Assembly: GCF_035294505.1 (NCBI RefSeq)
Contig: NZ_DATGKU010000038.1
Coordinates: forward strand, 1 to 64,000
DNA: 64,000 bases
Direction: 5' to 3'
DNA from: Chthonomonas sp035294505
GTDB lineage: Bacteria; Armatimonadota; Chthonomonadetes; Chthonomonadales; Chthonomonadaceae
The notes below the pieces were generated by a model. It saw nothing but the letters and a program-made list of their open reading frames with translations, ran no database searches and was not told the DNA's origin. Below, in pieces: positions 31,631-40,335 of this stretch. A program made the translations under genes and the position numbers. How positions within the stretch are numbered: position 1 is the first letter of the stretch; each line of letters begins with the position of its first letter.

Positions 31631-31799
31631 TTCTGCTCTCCCTCCGCAACTCATAGCAGTTCGTTATAACCTAGGCTAGAAGATGCTTTTCTACTTTATT
31701 AGACGACTCGGCGGCAAAAAAGTTTTCTGTAATTGCATGGCCTCTATTCAGGGATAGAAAAAAGCGCCTTATGTCTGCCTTTCTCTTCCTAATTAATCA

Positions 31800-32550
31800 T
31801 GGGAGGGGTTGCCCATCGCGTGGTTCTAGAGGCAAATTGCATAGCACGCCCACCTTATTAGGTGCCCCTCCCCCTGCCCCCTGTAGGGGGAGTGGGGGTG
31901 AGGGGCTGCAGGCGAGATCAACAACTGTCATTTCGAGCCGATGCCACACCTGTCATTTCGAGCCGAAGGCGAGAAATCTTGCGTTTCAATTTCCACCGTT
32001 CTGAGGGGCGGGGTGAGGGCTGACAATCTCACGGTTCTAGAGGCAGTTTGTAGAGCAGGTCGGCTTCGTTCGCCCCCTATCCCGGCCTTTCCCCCGATTC
32101 GGGAGAAAGGGGGCGGTTATGGTTAGTGTCCGAAGGAAAGGTTATCATAAGAAACTGCTAATAAACTTACTGGTCTCCCCTCTCCCTGATAGGGGGAGGG
32201 GATAGGAGGTGGGGGCTTGAAGAGCCGCAGGCGAGATGAACAACTGTCATTTCGAGCCGATGCCACGCCTGTCATTTCGAGCCGAAGGCGAGAAATCTTG
32301 CGTTTCCATTCCCACCGTTCTGAGGGGCGGGGTGAGGGCTGACAATCTCACGGTTCTAGAGCCAATTCGTACAGCAAGGCTATCTTGCTCGCCCCCTATC
32401 CCCTCCTTTCCCCCGATTCGGGAGAAAGGGGGCGGTTATGGTTAGTGTCCGAAGGGAAGATTATCATAGAAAACTGCCAATGGGCTTGTTGGTCTCCCCT
32501 CTCCCCAATGGGGGGAGGGGAGTGGGGGTGGGGGCTGAGGGATAGGAAGT
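31800..32550. repeat. Mosaic intergenic repeat cluster 8 (two tandem units)
   Basis: Two successive plus-orientation units of about 320 bases. Each reads core copy (31953-31980; 32272-32299), 'ttccaccgttctgaggggcggggtgaggg', 'ctgacaatctcacggttctagag', 'cccgattcgggagaaaggggg', 'ggttatggttagtgtccgaagg' and 'ggtctcccctctcc'. Each unit is preceded by a partial core ending in gatgccac. This is the cleanest place to see the repeat unit. No gene seen. Confidence 0.88.
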
Positions 32551-32577
32551 GGGGCTTAACGGTGCGTTTGCACCTGG

Positions 32578-32605
32578 TTGGCTCGGCGTGCTTGTGAGGT
32601 ATTCT
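32578..32605 (+). promoter_or_regulatory. Probable promoter for the M20 peptidase gene
   Basis: TTGGCT (32578-32583), 16-base spacer, TATTCT (32600-32605), 34 bases upstream of the ATG at 32640 and just past the repeat cluster. Confidence 0.4.
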
Positions 32606-32639
32606 ATTCCCTGTGTGTTGGCAGTAGGGAGGTCAAGAA

Positions 32640-33845
32640 ATGTTAGAGGCGATACATCGGGCCGTGCAGGAGCAGATCGAAAGGGTGTTGCCGGAGGTAA
32701 TCCGGCTGCGCCATCATCTCCATCAAAATCCTGAGCTGAGCTATCACGAAAAAGAGACCTCCCGGCTGGTGGCTCAAACGCTGGGGCGCCTCTCTTTGGA
32801 TGAAGTGCGCGAGGGCGTGGGGGGTTTTGGAGTGATCGGCGCTTTAAGGGGAACGGCTGAAGGGGCTGCTAACGGCCCAACCTTTGCCCTTCGCGCCGAT
32901 ATGGACGCTCTGCCCATTCAAGAAGAGAATGAAACGCCCTATCGCTCTTGCCGTGATGGGGTGATGCACGCCTGCGGCCATGATGGCCATACGGCCACTC
33001 TCTTGGGCACGGCGATGGTGCTTTCCGCCCTGCGCCCCCTGCTGCGAGGAGCCGTCCGATTTATTTTTCAACCTGCGGAGGAGGTCGCCGGCGGAGCCGA
33101 GAAAATGTGTGCCGATGGCGCGATGGAGGGGGTAGATGCGATCGTCGCCCTCCACGGCTGGCCTGGACTGGAGGTGGGGCAGATCGGGGTGCGCTCCGGC
33201 CCCATGATGGCCTCCGCCGATACCTTCGATATCGTTATAGAGGGTCAAGGTGCGCACGCGGCCATGCCGCATAGTGCCGTTGACCCCATCGTTATAGGAG
33301 CACAGATCACCCTGGCCCTGCAAACGCTTGCTTCGCGCGAGATCAACCCCATTGAGCCGGTGGTGGTGACCGTCGCCCAGTTTCATGCGGGCACGGCCTA
33401 CAATGTCATCCCCGGCAAAGCCACCCTGAAGGGAACCGTGCGCTGCCTTAACCCGGAACTTCGCAAAACGATGCCGGAGCGCATCGAGCGGCTGGTGGCC
33501 GGCATCTGTCGTGCTTTGCGTGCCAACTATCATTTCAGCTACGATTTCGGCACTCCGGTTACCAACAACCACCCGGCCATCGTGGGTTTGGTGGAGGAGG
33601 TCGGGCAGGAGCTGCTAGGCCCGCAAAACGTCATCCCCCTCGAGGCGCCCTCGATGGGAGCGGAAGATTTCGCCATCTATCTGCAGCATGCTCCCGGGGC
33701 CATGTTTCGCCTTGGTGTGGGAAAGCAGGTCACTCCCCTGCACACCCCCACCTACGATTTCGGCGATGCCCCCTTGCCCTACGGAATCGGCATGTTTTGC
33801 CACCTCGCTATTCGCTATCTTCAAAACGCGCCCATCGGCGCTTAA
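32640..33845 (+). CDS. M20 family amidohydrolase (hippurate / N-acyl amino acid hydrolase-like)
   Basis: 401 aa metal-dependent amidohydrolase. RHHLHQNPELSYHEKET at the N-terminus, LRADMDALPIQEEN and HACGHDGHTATLLG hold the metal-binding Cys/His pair. FIFQPAEEVAGGAEKMC supplies the catalytic Glu region, and the lid domain carries GQGAHAAMPH. The C-terminal MGAEDFAIYLQHAPGAMFRLG is typical of HipO/IAA-amino acid hydrolases. GGGAGG lies 10 bases before the ATG. It is followed 17 bases later by a RibD-C gene, probably cotranscribed. The natural substrate is unknown. Confidence 0.92.
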   Translation: MLEAIHRAVQEQIERVLPEVIRLRHHLHQNPELSYHEKETSRLVAQTLGRLSLDEVREGVGGFGVIGALRGTAEGAANGPTFALRADMDALPIQEENETPYRSCRDGVMHACGHDGHTATLLGTAMVLSALRPLLRGAVRFIFQPAEEVAGGAEKMCADGAMEGVDAIVALHGWPGLEVGQIGVRSGPMMASADTFDIVIEGQGAHAAMPHSAVDPIVIGAQITLALQTLASREINPIEPVVVTVAQFHAGTAYNVIPGKATLKGTVRCLNPELRKTMPERIERLVAGICRALRANYHFSYDFGTPVTNNHPAIVGLVEEVGQELLGPQNVIPLEAPSMGAEDFAIYLQHAPGAMFRLGVGKQVTPLHTPTYDFGDAPLPYGIGMFCHLAIRYLQNAPIGA

Positions 33846-33861
33846 GGGCTATCGTTAGGCA

Positions 33862-34617
33862 ATGACTTTAGAACGTCTTCTCGATCTCACGGAGTGCCCA
33901 CCACCGCCCGATCAGCTTTATGTGCATATCGCCTTTCCCTCGCCGCCAGACCATCGCCCTTATGTCTACCTGAACATCGTCTCTACGCTCGACGGCAAGA
34001 TCGTGGTTGGAAAGCCTCACGGCCCGGCGAAGGGCGTTGGAGGGCCAACCGATCAGCTGCTTTTTCGGCGCCTACAACGCACGGCCAATGCCGTTATCAT
34101 CGGCAGCGGCACCCTGCGGGCCGGCCCCGTCATCTATCCTCCCAACCTTCCACGCTATGTGGTTACACGCACCGGCGATCTCCCCCTCGAAAATCGTTTT
34201 TTTGAGACCACACCGAAGCAAACCTTTGTGATCGCCCCTCAAAGCCTGCCATCCCATGTGCAAACCCACCTGCGGTCGGTGGCGACGCTGCTTCTGTGTG
34301 GGGAGGAGGAGGTGAATTTGGCAGAGGCCTTCCGGCGTATGCGGCAGGAACAGAACGTTCGCTATCTGCTTTGTGAGGGCGGTGGCCTGTTGAACGAGGT
34401 CTTGCTTCGTGAGGGCTTGGCCGACGAGTTGTTTCTCACCCTCGCGCCCAAACTGAAGGGCGGAGATCACCTACCGACACCGGTCGGCGGTGTGGGTTTT
34501 CCTCCCGATTTCTATCTCCGTGCTCACCTGCTTTCCCTTTATAGGGATGGAGATGAGCTTTACCTGCGCTACCGGTTAGAGCACACGCCGGTCTCTTGGC
34601 GAACGGAAGGCGCGTAG
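33862..34617 (+). CDS. RibD C-terminal domain / dihydrofolate reductase-like protein
   Basis: 251 aa. Matches the RibD_C reductase fold: RPYVYLNIVSTLDGKI, PTDQLLFRRLQRTANAVIIGSGTLRAG (the NADPH-binding region), VRYLLCEGGGLLNEVLL and LADELFLTLAPKLKGG. The usual N-terminal deaminase domain of RibD is absent. Stand-alone RibD_C proteins act in riboflavin synthesis or as unassigned reductases. No other rib gene is close, so the pathway is open. Confidence 0.85.
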   Translation: MTLERLLDLTECPPPPDQLYVHIAFPSPPDHRPYVYLNIVSTLDGKIVVGKPHGPAKGVGGPTDQLLFRRLQRTANAVIIGSGTLRAGPVIYPPNLPRYVVTRTGDLPLENRFFETTPKQTFVIAPQSLPSHVQTHLRSVATLLLCGEEEVNLAEAFRRMRQEQNVRYLLCEGGGLLNEVLLREGLADELFLTLAPKLKGGDHLPTPVGGVGFPPDFYLRAHLLSLYRDGDELYLRYRLEHTPVSWRTEGA

Positions 34618-34652
34618 GGCTTACGTGCCGCTGTAACCTAGCTGGCCAGGCT

Positions 34653-35417
34653 CTAACCCTCCCCTAAGGCCTTTTGAAATAGGGCGCGCAGATCGTAATT
34701 GTAAAACTCTGCGACGTTCACCTGGCCGGTAGACTCCTGCGTTTTTTCCACACGGAGATGGAAGGGCGGGGATAGCTGCAAAGGCGGGAAGGACGCTCTC
34801 TTTTTAGAAAGGCGCTCGACAACACGGCGCGACTGCTCTTCGATGGCCTGAAGAACTTCCGTGCGTGGGTGAAGGATGGCGCCCTCTTCGCTGGTAGCCT
34901 CCTTAACGACCACCGTGTGGCAGGGCAACAGCGCGCGGGCTTCTTCTGCGGTCCGATCGTCTCCGCTCACAAGCGTTACGGGCACACCCCACAGGCCGGC
35001 GATGGCGGCATCAACGGCTATCTCGCCTATCTCTTGGCCGTTGAGCCATAGGCGCATGCCCTCCTCCCAAGTGTGTGCCAACACCGCCGGAGAGGTTCCT
35101 GCTTTGGCGTGATAGCCTATAAGGAAGAGGGCGTGAAAGGTGGAGTGAAGTTTGGGAAAACGGGTAGGGCGCGTTCGGCCTGCCACGAGATAGACACCTG
35201 CGGGCAGCGCCTCCCAATGCAGGTTGATGCCACGCGCATGGGCATCCTTCACGTAAAACTCGGTGGCGCCCGCCTGGCGGGCCCCTTTGATGGCGGCCAA
35301 TACCTCTTCGGTCGCCCATAGGCAGGTCGTCGTGTAACTTGGATGGTTGGGCTGCACCTGTTCGGGGCGCACCACCCCGCCGATCCCCTCCAAGTCCACA
35401 CTAATGTAAATCCGCAT
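34653..35417 (-). CDS. M55 family D-aminopeptidase (DppA-like)
   Basis: 254 aa zinc peptidase. The N-terminus MRIYISVDLEGIGGVV carries the metal ligands D8 and E10. VKDAHARGINLHW, FLIGYHAKAG and VSGDDRTAEEA supply the remaining conserved His/Asp/Glu sites of DppA, which cleaves D-Ala peptides from peptidoglycan turnover. AAGGATC precedes the ATG. Convergent with the RibD-C gene and divergent from the Dabb gene. The family call is firm; physiological role is inferred. Confidence 0.9.
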   Translation of the reverse strand: MRIYISVDLEGIGGVVRPEQVQPNHPSYTTTCLWATEEVLAAIKGARQAGATEFYVKDAHARGINLHWEALPAGVYLVAGRTRPTRFPKLHSTFHALFLIGYHAKAGTSPAVLAHTWEEGMRLWLNGQEIGEIAVDAAIAGLWGVPVTLVSGDDRTAEEARALLPCHTVVVKEATSEEGAILHPRTEVLQAIEEQSRRVVERLSKKRASFPPLQLSPPFHLRVEKTQESTGQVNVAEFYNYDLRALFQKALGEG

Positions 35418-35578
35418 TGTGATCCTTCTGTGAAGTTCAGTTTGTGATCTATATTAGCCGTTCTTGCCTTGCTTTGGGAAGAGCCTCGTCGCAGACGCCG
35501 ATAGAAGGTCGCAAGGACGCGGAGGCGATGAGAAGATGGTAAAATAGAAGAGTCGAACCTTTCAGTGAGGAAGTGAGA

Positions 35579-35875
35579 GTGATCGAACACCTCGTGCTGT
35601 TTCGATGGAAAGAGGGCGTTTCGGAGGCGACGATAGAGGAGGTGATGCGCCGCTTGCAGAAGCTACCCCAGCAGATCGAGGGCATCCTCGAGCTGAACTG
35701 CGGGCGCGATTTCTCCGGCAGATCGCAAGGATACACGCACGCGCTTCGCGTGCGCTTTAGAGACCGCAAAGCCCTTGAAACCTACGGGCCGCATCCGGCG
35801 CATCAAGAGGTCGTGCAAAAGCTTATTCTGCCGAATGCTGCCGACATCCTCGCGTTCGATTTTCAAATTGAATAA
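35579..35875 (+). CDS. Dabb-domain (stress-responsive alpha/beta barrel) protein
   Basis: 98 aa. IEHLVLFRWKEGVSEATIEEVMRRL, a central GRDFSGRSQGYTHALRVRF and a terminal YGPHPAHQEVVQKLI are the Dabb hallmarks; these small ferredoxin-like dimers bind hydrophobic or aromatic ligands. GTG 35579 (VIEHLVLF) is preferred to GTG 35573 because GAGG at 35567-35570 is 8 bases away. A -10-like TAAAAT sits at 35540-35545. It precedes the rhamnulose aldolase gene by 28 bases. Confidence 0.88.
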   Translation: MIEHLVLFRWKEGVSEATIEEVMRRLQKLPQQIEGILELNCGRDFSGRSQGYTHALRVRFRDRKALETYGPHPAHQEVVQKLILPNAADILAFDFQIE

Positions 35876-35903
35876 TTTAACTTATCATTGAGGACGATGA
35901 CGT

Positions 35904-36728
35904 ATGCGTATTCCAGAACCTTATCCTTCCTTATCCACTCTCATGACCCTCATCGGAGAGGCCGGACAACGGTTGGCCGAGATCGAAGCCAGCGAAGGCT
36001 CGGCCGGCAACATTTCCGTCTATCTCGGCTGGGAACTAGACCCTACGGACGAATTCCCTCTCAGTGAGCCTTTTCCCCTCCCAACAGCCGCCCCGGAGCT
36101 GGTAGGCCACGGCTTTTTGGTAACCGGAGCCGGCAGAAGGCTGCGCGAGATCATCCGTAATCCGCACGCTAATCTGGCCTATCTGCGCATTGAGGAGGGA
36201 GGGCGGCAGGGGACGCTCTATACGGCGCGGGAGCGTCTGTTTAAAACACCGACCTCCGAACTGAACTCGCATATCGCCGTGCATCGAGACCAGGTTACAC
36301 GAAACGGCCTGAATTTTCATGCGCTCGTGCACGCCCAACCCTTCCATCTGGTCTACCTAAGCCACATTGCCCGCTATCAGGATTCGCTCTACCTAAGCCG
36401 CCATGTTCTACGCTGGCAGCCCGAATCCATCGTCAACATTCCCGATGGCATCGGGTTTTTGCCCTTCATGCTCCCCGGTTCCCCGGAACTGATGCTGGGG
36501 AATGTGCGGATGATGCGCGATCACCGCATCGTGGTGTGGGGCAAACATGGAGTGCTGGCCCGCTCCGACGTCTCGGTGAAACGCGCGTGCGACCTTATTG
36601 AATATGCCGAAACCGGGGCCCGCTACGAGTACATGAACCTTACCAACCATGGGCTTGCCGATGGTCTCTCCACCCATGAGCTTCGCATGATATGCGATGC
36701 CTTCAATGTGGATCAACATATCTTCTGA
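35904..36728 (+). CDS. rhaD: Rhamnulose-1-phosphate aldolase-like class II aldolase
   Basis: 274 aa. It would split L-rhamnulose 1-phosphate into DHAP and L-lactaldehyde. Clear RhaD pattern: EGSAGNISV (31-39), PLSEPFPLP, FLVTGAGRRLREI, PTSEL with E119, HAQPFHLVYLSH, PDGIGFLPFMLPGSPEL (180-196) and VVWGKHGVLARS with H215. From memory of the E. coli enzyme, the site normally has His-X-His; here the second His is Q145 (H143-A-Q145). A GH78 rhamnosidase-like gene 1.2 kb downstream supports a rhamnose role. Directly followed by an LptF/G-like gene (15 bases), so both share a transcript. Confidence 0.85.
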   Translation: MRIPEPYPSLSTLMTLIGEAGQRLAEIEASEGSAGNISVYLGWELDPTDEFPLSEPFPLPTAAPELVGHGFLVTGAGRRLREIIRNPHANLAYLRIEEGGRQGTLYTARERLFKTPTSELNSHIAVHRDQVTRNGLNFHALVHAQPFHLVYLSHIARYQDSLYLSRHVLRWQPESIVNIPDGIGFLPFMLPGSPELMLGNVRMMRDHRIVVWGKHGVLARSDVSVKRACDLIEYAETGARYEYMNLTNHGLADGLSTHELRMICDAFNVDQHIF

Positions 36729-36743
36729 ACAAAGAGAAGCCCT

Positions 36744-37880
36744 ATGCGCATTCTTGCGCGCTACCTGCTACGCGAAATGACGGTGCCCTTCCTCATCGGG
36801 CAGGCCACCATCGTTCTGCTGCTCACCGGTTCCGTGCTTTACAACAATGCGCAGGTTTTCCTTCAATTTCAGGTTCCGCTGACCTACATTGTGCGCATCA
36901 CGCTCTTTTTTATCCCGTTTTTGGTGCATATGACCATGCCGGTGGCCATGGCCGTGGGGGCCTCGCTTGCGGTGAGCCGCCTGAGCCGCGATTCCGAGAT
37001 CACCGTGTTGCGCTCGGCAGGTATCAGCGTGATGCGCATCTTTACCCCCATTTTCGTCATCGGGTTTGTGGTCTCGGTGGTGGACTTCTATTTTGGAGAG
37101 ACGGTGGTGCCGGCCTCGATTATCCGCTATCAGGAGGTGGTGGGAGAGCTGATCACCCATCTGAAGTCGCTTACGCCCCTGGCCGGCCAGTCGTTCGTCT
37201 CTTCCGATCAGAACTATGTGGTGGGAGTAGGCTCTATGATAGCCCGCAGGGGCTATATCGAGCTGCACGATGTGGAGATCAACGCCAGCGCACGCCTTAT
37301 CGGCAGTACACAGCCGTTTGTGGCAATCGCCTCTTCGGGGCGCTATCAGAACGGTGTCTGGACGCTCTACCGTCCGCTTATCATCTCTTTCGACCCCGAA
37401 CACCCCGATCGCCCTCTGCTGAGTTGGCCGCAGGAGGTTCGTTACACCATTCCGGCAGACCCCCAAGCGTTTCAGAACGGCATGGTGTTGCAGATGCCTA
37501 TGGGGCAGCTGGCCACCTCCTCCATGTTGACTCTGCACCAGCTTGGCCGGCAGATCGCGGCGGAGCGTGCACGGCACATCACCGACTATCGGCTTATTTT
37601 GGACTACTACTTTAAACTCTCGGTGCCCTTCTCCTGCCTGGTGATGGCGCTCTGCTGCCCTCCCATCGCCATGCGATTTGGGCGCTCCGGGGGGTTTGGA
37701 GGCACGCTGCTCTCCATCTGTCTCGTCTTCGTCTACTGGAACACGCTGCTCCTGTCCCGCATTTTAGGCTCTCCAGGCCCCCAGGGCAGTCCGCCTCTGC
37801 TGCCGCCTTTGGTGGCCGCTTGGTCTCAAAACGTGCTGTTCTCCGCCTGGGGCCTGTGGATGATCGTTCGTAGTGAATAG
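36744..37880 (+). CDS. LptF/LptG (YjgP/YjgQ) family permease
   Basis: 378 aa. Six hydrophobic segments in two groups (roughly 10-120 and 285-375) around a large periplasmic beta-rich domain, as in LptF/LptG, which with LptB form the inner-membrane LPS extractor. MRILARYLLREMTVPFLIG and RLSRDSEITVLRSAGISVMRI are family signatures; the latter is the coupling-helix region. A single LptF/G gene is unusual for Escherichia-like systems but common elsewhere. It sits inside a rhamnose-related group, 17 bases before the GH78 gene, perhaps by chance. Confidence 0.9.
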   Translation: MRILARYLLREMTVPFLIGQATIVLLLTGSVLYNNAQVFLQFQVPLTYIVRITLFFIPFLVHMTMPVAMAVGASLAVSRLSRDSEITVLRSAGISVMRIFTPIFVIGFVVSVVDFYFGETVVPASIIRYQEVVGELITHLKSLTPLAGQSFVSSDQNYVVGVGSMIARRGYIELHDVEINASARLIGSTQPFVAIASSGRYQNGVWTLYRPLIISFDPEHPDRPLLSWPQEVRYTIPADPQAFQNGMVLQMPMGQLATSSMLTLHQLGRQIAAERARHITDYRLILDYYFKLSVPFSCLVMALCCPPIAMRFGRSGGFGGTLLSICLVFVYWNTLLLSRILGSPGPQGSPPLLPPLVAAWSQNVLFSAWGLWMIVRSE

Positions 37881-37897
37881 CCTTTAAGGAGGTTTTT

Positions 37898-40321
37898 ATG
37901 CCACGTATCTCTCTTTCCGATGACCCCTATACGTCGCTTTATGCCGATAAGGGGTGGCCCGACTTCGGCTCCTGGCCATGCCGATGGATTGCCCTGCCGA
38001 ACCCTGGCGTACCGCCGTTTGTGGTGGCCTACCGATGCCGCTTTGAACTCAACGAACCGGCAACTCTGCGCTTTCATGTAACCGCCGATGAGCGCTACGA
38101 CCTGTTTCTGGATGGGGTGCGCATGGGGCGGGGAAGCGAACGAGGCGACGTGTTACACTGGTTCTTTGAGACCTACGAGGAGACCCTCCCTGCGGGGCCT
38201 CATGTGTTGGTGGCGCGTGTGTGGACTCTGGGGCAACGAGCGCCCTATGCCCAGATGAGCCTACACCACGGCTTCTTACTCTCCCCTCAAGAGGAACCGT
38301 TTTACGACCTTATCGGCACCGGTAGAGCGGTGTGGGAGGGCAAACGGCTGGGGGGCTATACGTTCCTAGACCCGCTGGCGGCCTGGGGGACCGGAGATAA
38401 CCTGCTCCTAGAGGGCACGGCGTTTTCTTGGGGGTTTGAACGCGGTGAAGGTGATGGGTGGCTACCGGTGGAGGCGCTGGAAGCAGGGGTGGATGCCAAG
38501 CGGTACGCAAACGACCATGCCCCGATGCACCTGCTGTTGCCGGCCGCCTTGCCGCCTATGATGGAGAGAGGTTGGGAGCGAGGGCGGGTACGGCATGTAT
38601 CCGCGGTGCCCTCTCTGCAGACAAGCTCTCTGCCGGTGCGTCAGGCCGATCACCTGGCGGAGGAGGCGATGGCCTGGCAGCAGCTTTGGAGCGCGCAACA
38701 ACCCCTCACCGTTCCCCCACACACGCGACGCCGTGTGCTTTTCGACCTGGAAGATTATGTGTGCGCCTATCCGGAGGTTGTGGTGAGTGGCGGACGGGGC
38801 GCGACCCTGCGTCTCCACTGGCAGGAATCGCTTTTCAACGAGCCGGATGCCAAAACGAAGGGCGATCGCAGCGCCATTGAGGGCAAATATTTCGTAACGC
38901 TTTGGCACTTAAAAGAGGGGATTGGCGATACGTTTCTGCCCGATGGGGGGCGTTCGCGCCGTTTCGACACCTTATGGTGGCAGGCAGGCCGCTACCTTGA
39001 AATCGCCGTCGAGACAAAGGAGGAGCCTCTGCTGCTGGAGAGCCTTAGGCTTTATGAGACGCGCTATCCGCTGGAGATGGAGAGTCGGTTCTCCTGTTCC
39101 GATGCGCGTTTAGAGGAGGTGACGCCGTTGGCGCTGAGGGCGTTGCAGATGTGCTCTCATGAGACCTATATGGATTGCCCCTACTATGAGCAGCTGATGT
39201 ATGTGGGCGACACGCGCTTAGAGGCTTTGGTAACCTATGTGATTACCAAAGACGACCGTCTGCCCCGCAAGGCGCTTCGGCTTTTCGATGCCAGCCGTCT
39301 TCTTAACGGGTTAACGCAGTCGCGCTACCCATCGCGCGTACAGCAGATTATTCCGCCCTTTTCGCTTTGGTGGGTGGCGATGATCTATGACTACGCTTTA
39401 TGGCGCGGCGATCCGCCCTTCATTCGTTCGCTGCTTCCTGGCGCCCGCGGCGTTATCGAGTATTTTCTCACGCATCGAGGGGCCGATGGCCTGATGCGCG
39501 GGCCGCTCGGTTGGAACTTCTTGGACTGGGTGCCAGCTTGGAGGCACGGAACCCCACCGGACGGGCAGTGGGGGGTGAGCGCCTCGTTGAATTGGCAGTT
39601 GGTTATGGCGCTTAAGATGATGGAAGCTCTGGAACGCTGGCTGGATGAACCGGAGCTTGCAGCACGCTATAAGCGGCTTGCAGAGGAACTGGCTTGGGCA
39701 ACGGACAAGCACTTTTGGGACGAAGAGCGCGGTCTTTATGCCGATGATCTGGCGCACACCTCTTTCTCCGAGCATGCGCAGTGCCTCGCTTTGCTGAGCG
39801 GACTCCTGCCGCAGGAGCGTCACGCGCGATTAGGAGAAACGCTTCTTCCCGCAGCCTCTGTTCCCGCGACCGAACTTCATCGAACGACCATCTCGTTTAC
39901 CCATTATCTTTTTGAAGCCTATCGTGTTTTGGGACGACCGGATGCGCTTTTGGAGCGGTTGGCGCTTTGGTTCGACCTCAAAACCATGGGGCTTTGCACC
40001 ACCATTGAGATGCCCGAGCCGACGCGCTCCGACTGCCATGGTTGGGGAGCGCATCCCCTCTACCACTATTTCACCACGTTGCTCGGCATTCGTCCGGCAC
40101 GTTTTGGGTTCGACCGCGTGCGCATAGCCCCACAACCGGGGCCGCTGAAATCGCTTGCAGGGGTGCTGGTACATCCCAAGGGGGCTATAGAGGCCGAGTT
40201 CAATTTTGCTGAGGGCGCCCTTCGCGGACGTGTGGCGCTGCCTGAAGGGGTCAAAGGCACGCTTGTATGGGGTGGGCGAGAGCTGCCGCTGCTTGCCGGC
40301 GTGCAGGATGTGAGGCTTTAA
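37898..40321 (+). CDS. GH78 alpha-L-rhamnosidase-like glycoside hydrolase
   Basis: 807 aa, no signal peptide seen, so probably cytoplasmic. N-terminal beta-sandwich domains (about 25-130 and 280-390, with ATLRFHVTADERYDLFLDG and PDGGRSRRFDTLWWQAGRYLEIAVE), then an (alpha/alpha)6 barrel with ETYMDCPYYEQLMYVGDTR (D426, E431), the GH78 active-site region. The end includes SDCHGWGAHPLYHYFTTLLGIRPA and a beta-sandwich with IAPQPGPLKSLAGVLVHPKG. AAGGAGG precedes ATG. With the aldolase upstream it suggests use of rhamnose-containing oligosaccharides taken into the cell. Confidence 0.85.
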   Translation: MPRISLSDDPYTSLYADKGWPDFGSWPCRWIALPNPGVPPFVVAYRCRFELNEPATLRFHVTADERYDLFLDGVRMGRGSERGDVLHWFFETYEETLPAGPHVLVARVWTLGQRAPYAQMSLHHGFLLSPQEEPFYDLIGTGRAVWEGKRLGGYTFLDPLAAWGTGDNLLLEGTAFSWGFERGEGDGWLPVEALEAGVDAKRYANDHAPMHLLLPAALPPMMERGWERGRVRHVSAVPSLQTSSLPVRQADHLAEEAMAWQQLWSAQQPLTVPPHTRRRVLFDLEDYVCAYPEVVVSGGRGATLRLHWQESLFNEPDAKTKGDRSAIEGKYFVTLWHLKEGIGDTFLPDGGRSRRFDTLWWQAGRYLEIAVETKEEPLLLESLRLYETRYPLEMESRFSCSDARLEEVTPLALRALQMCSHETYMDCPYYEQLMYVGDTRLEALVTYVITKDDRLPRKALRLFDASRLLNGLTQSRYPSRVQQIIPPFSLWWVAMIYDYALWRGDPPFIRSLLPGARGVIEYFLTHRGADGLMRGPLGWNFLDWVPAWRHGTPPDGQWGVSASLNWQLVMALKMMEALERWLDEPELAARYKRLAEELAWATDKHFWDEERGLYADDLAHTSFSEHAQCLALLSGLLPQERHARLGETLLPAASVPATELHRTTISFTHYLFEAYRVLGRPDALLERLALWFDLKTMGLCTTIEMPEPTRSDCHGWGAHPLYHYFTTLLGIRPARFGFDRVRIAPQPGPLKSLAGVLVHPKGAIEAEFNFAEGALRGRVALPEGVKGTLVWGGRELPLLAGVQDVRL

Positions 40322-40335
40322 GCGGCTGCCATGCG

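Noticed and set aside
31900..32550. CRISPR array
   Set aside because: Repeats are spaced irregularly by hundreds of bases, the intervening DNA is itself repeated, and no cas gene is nearby.
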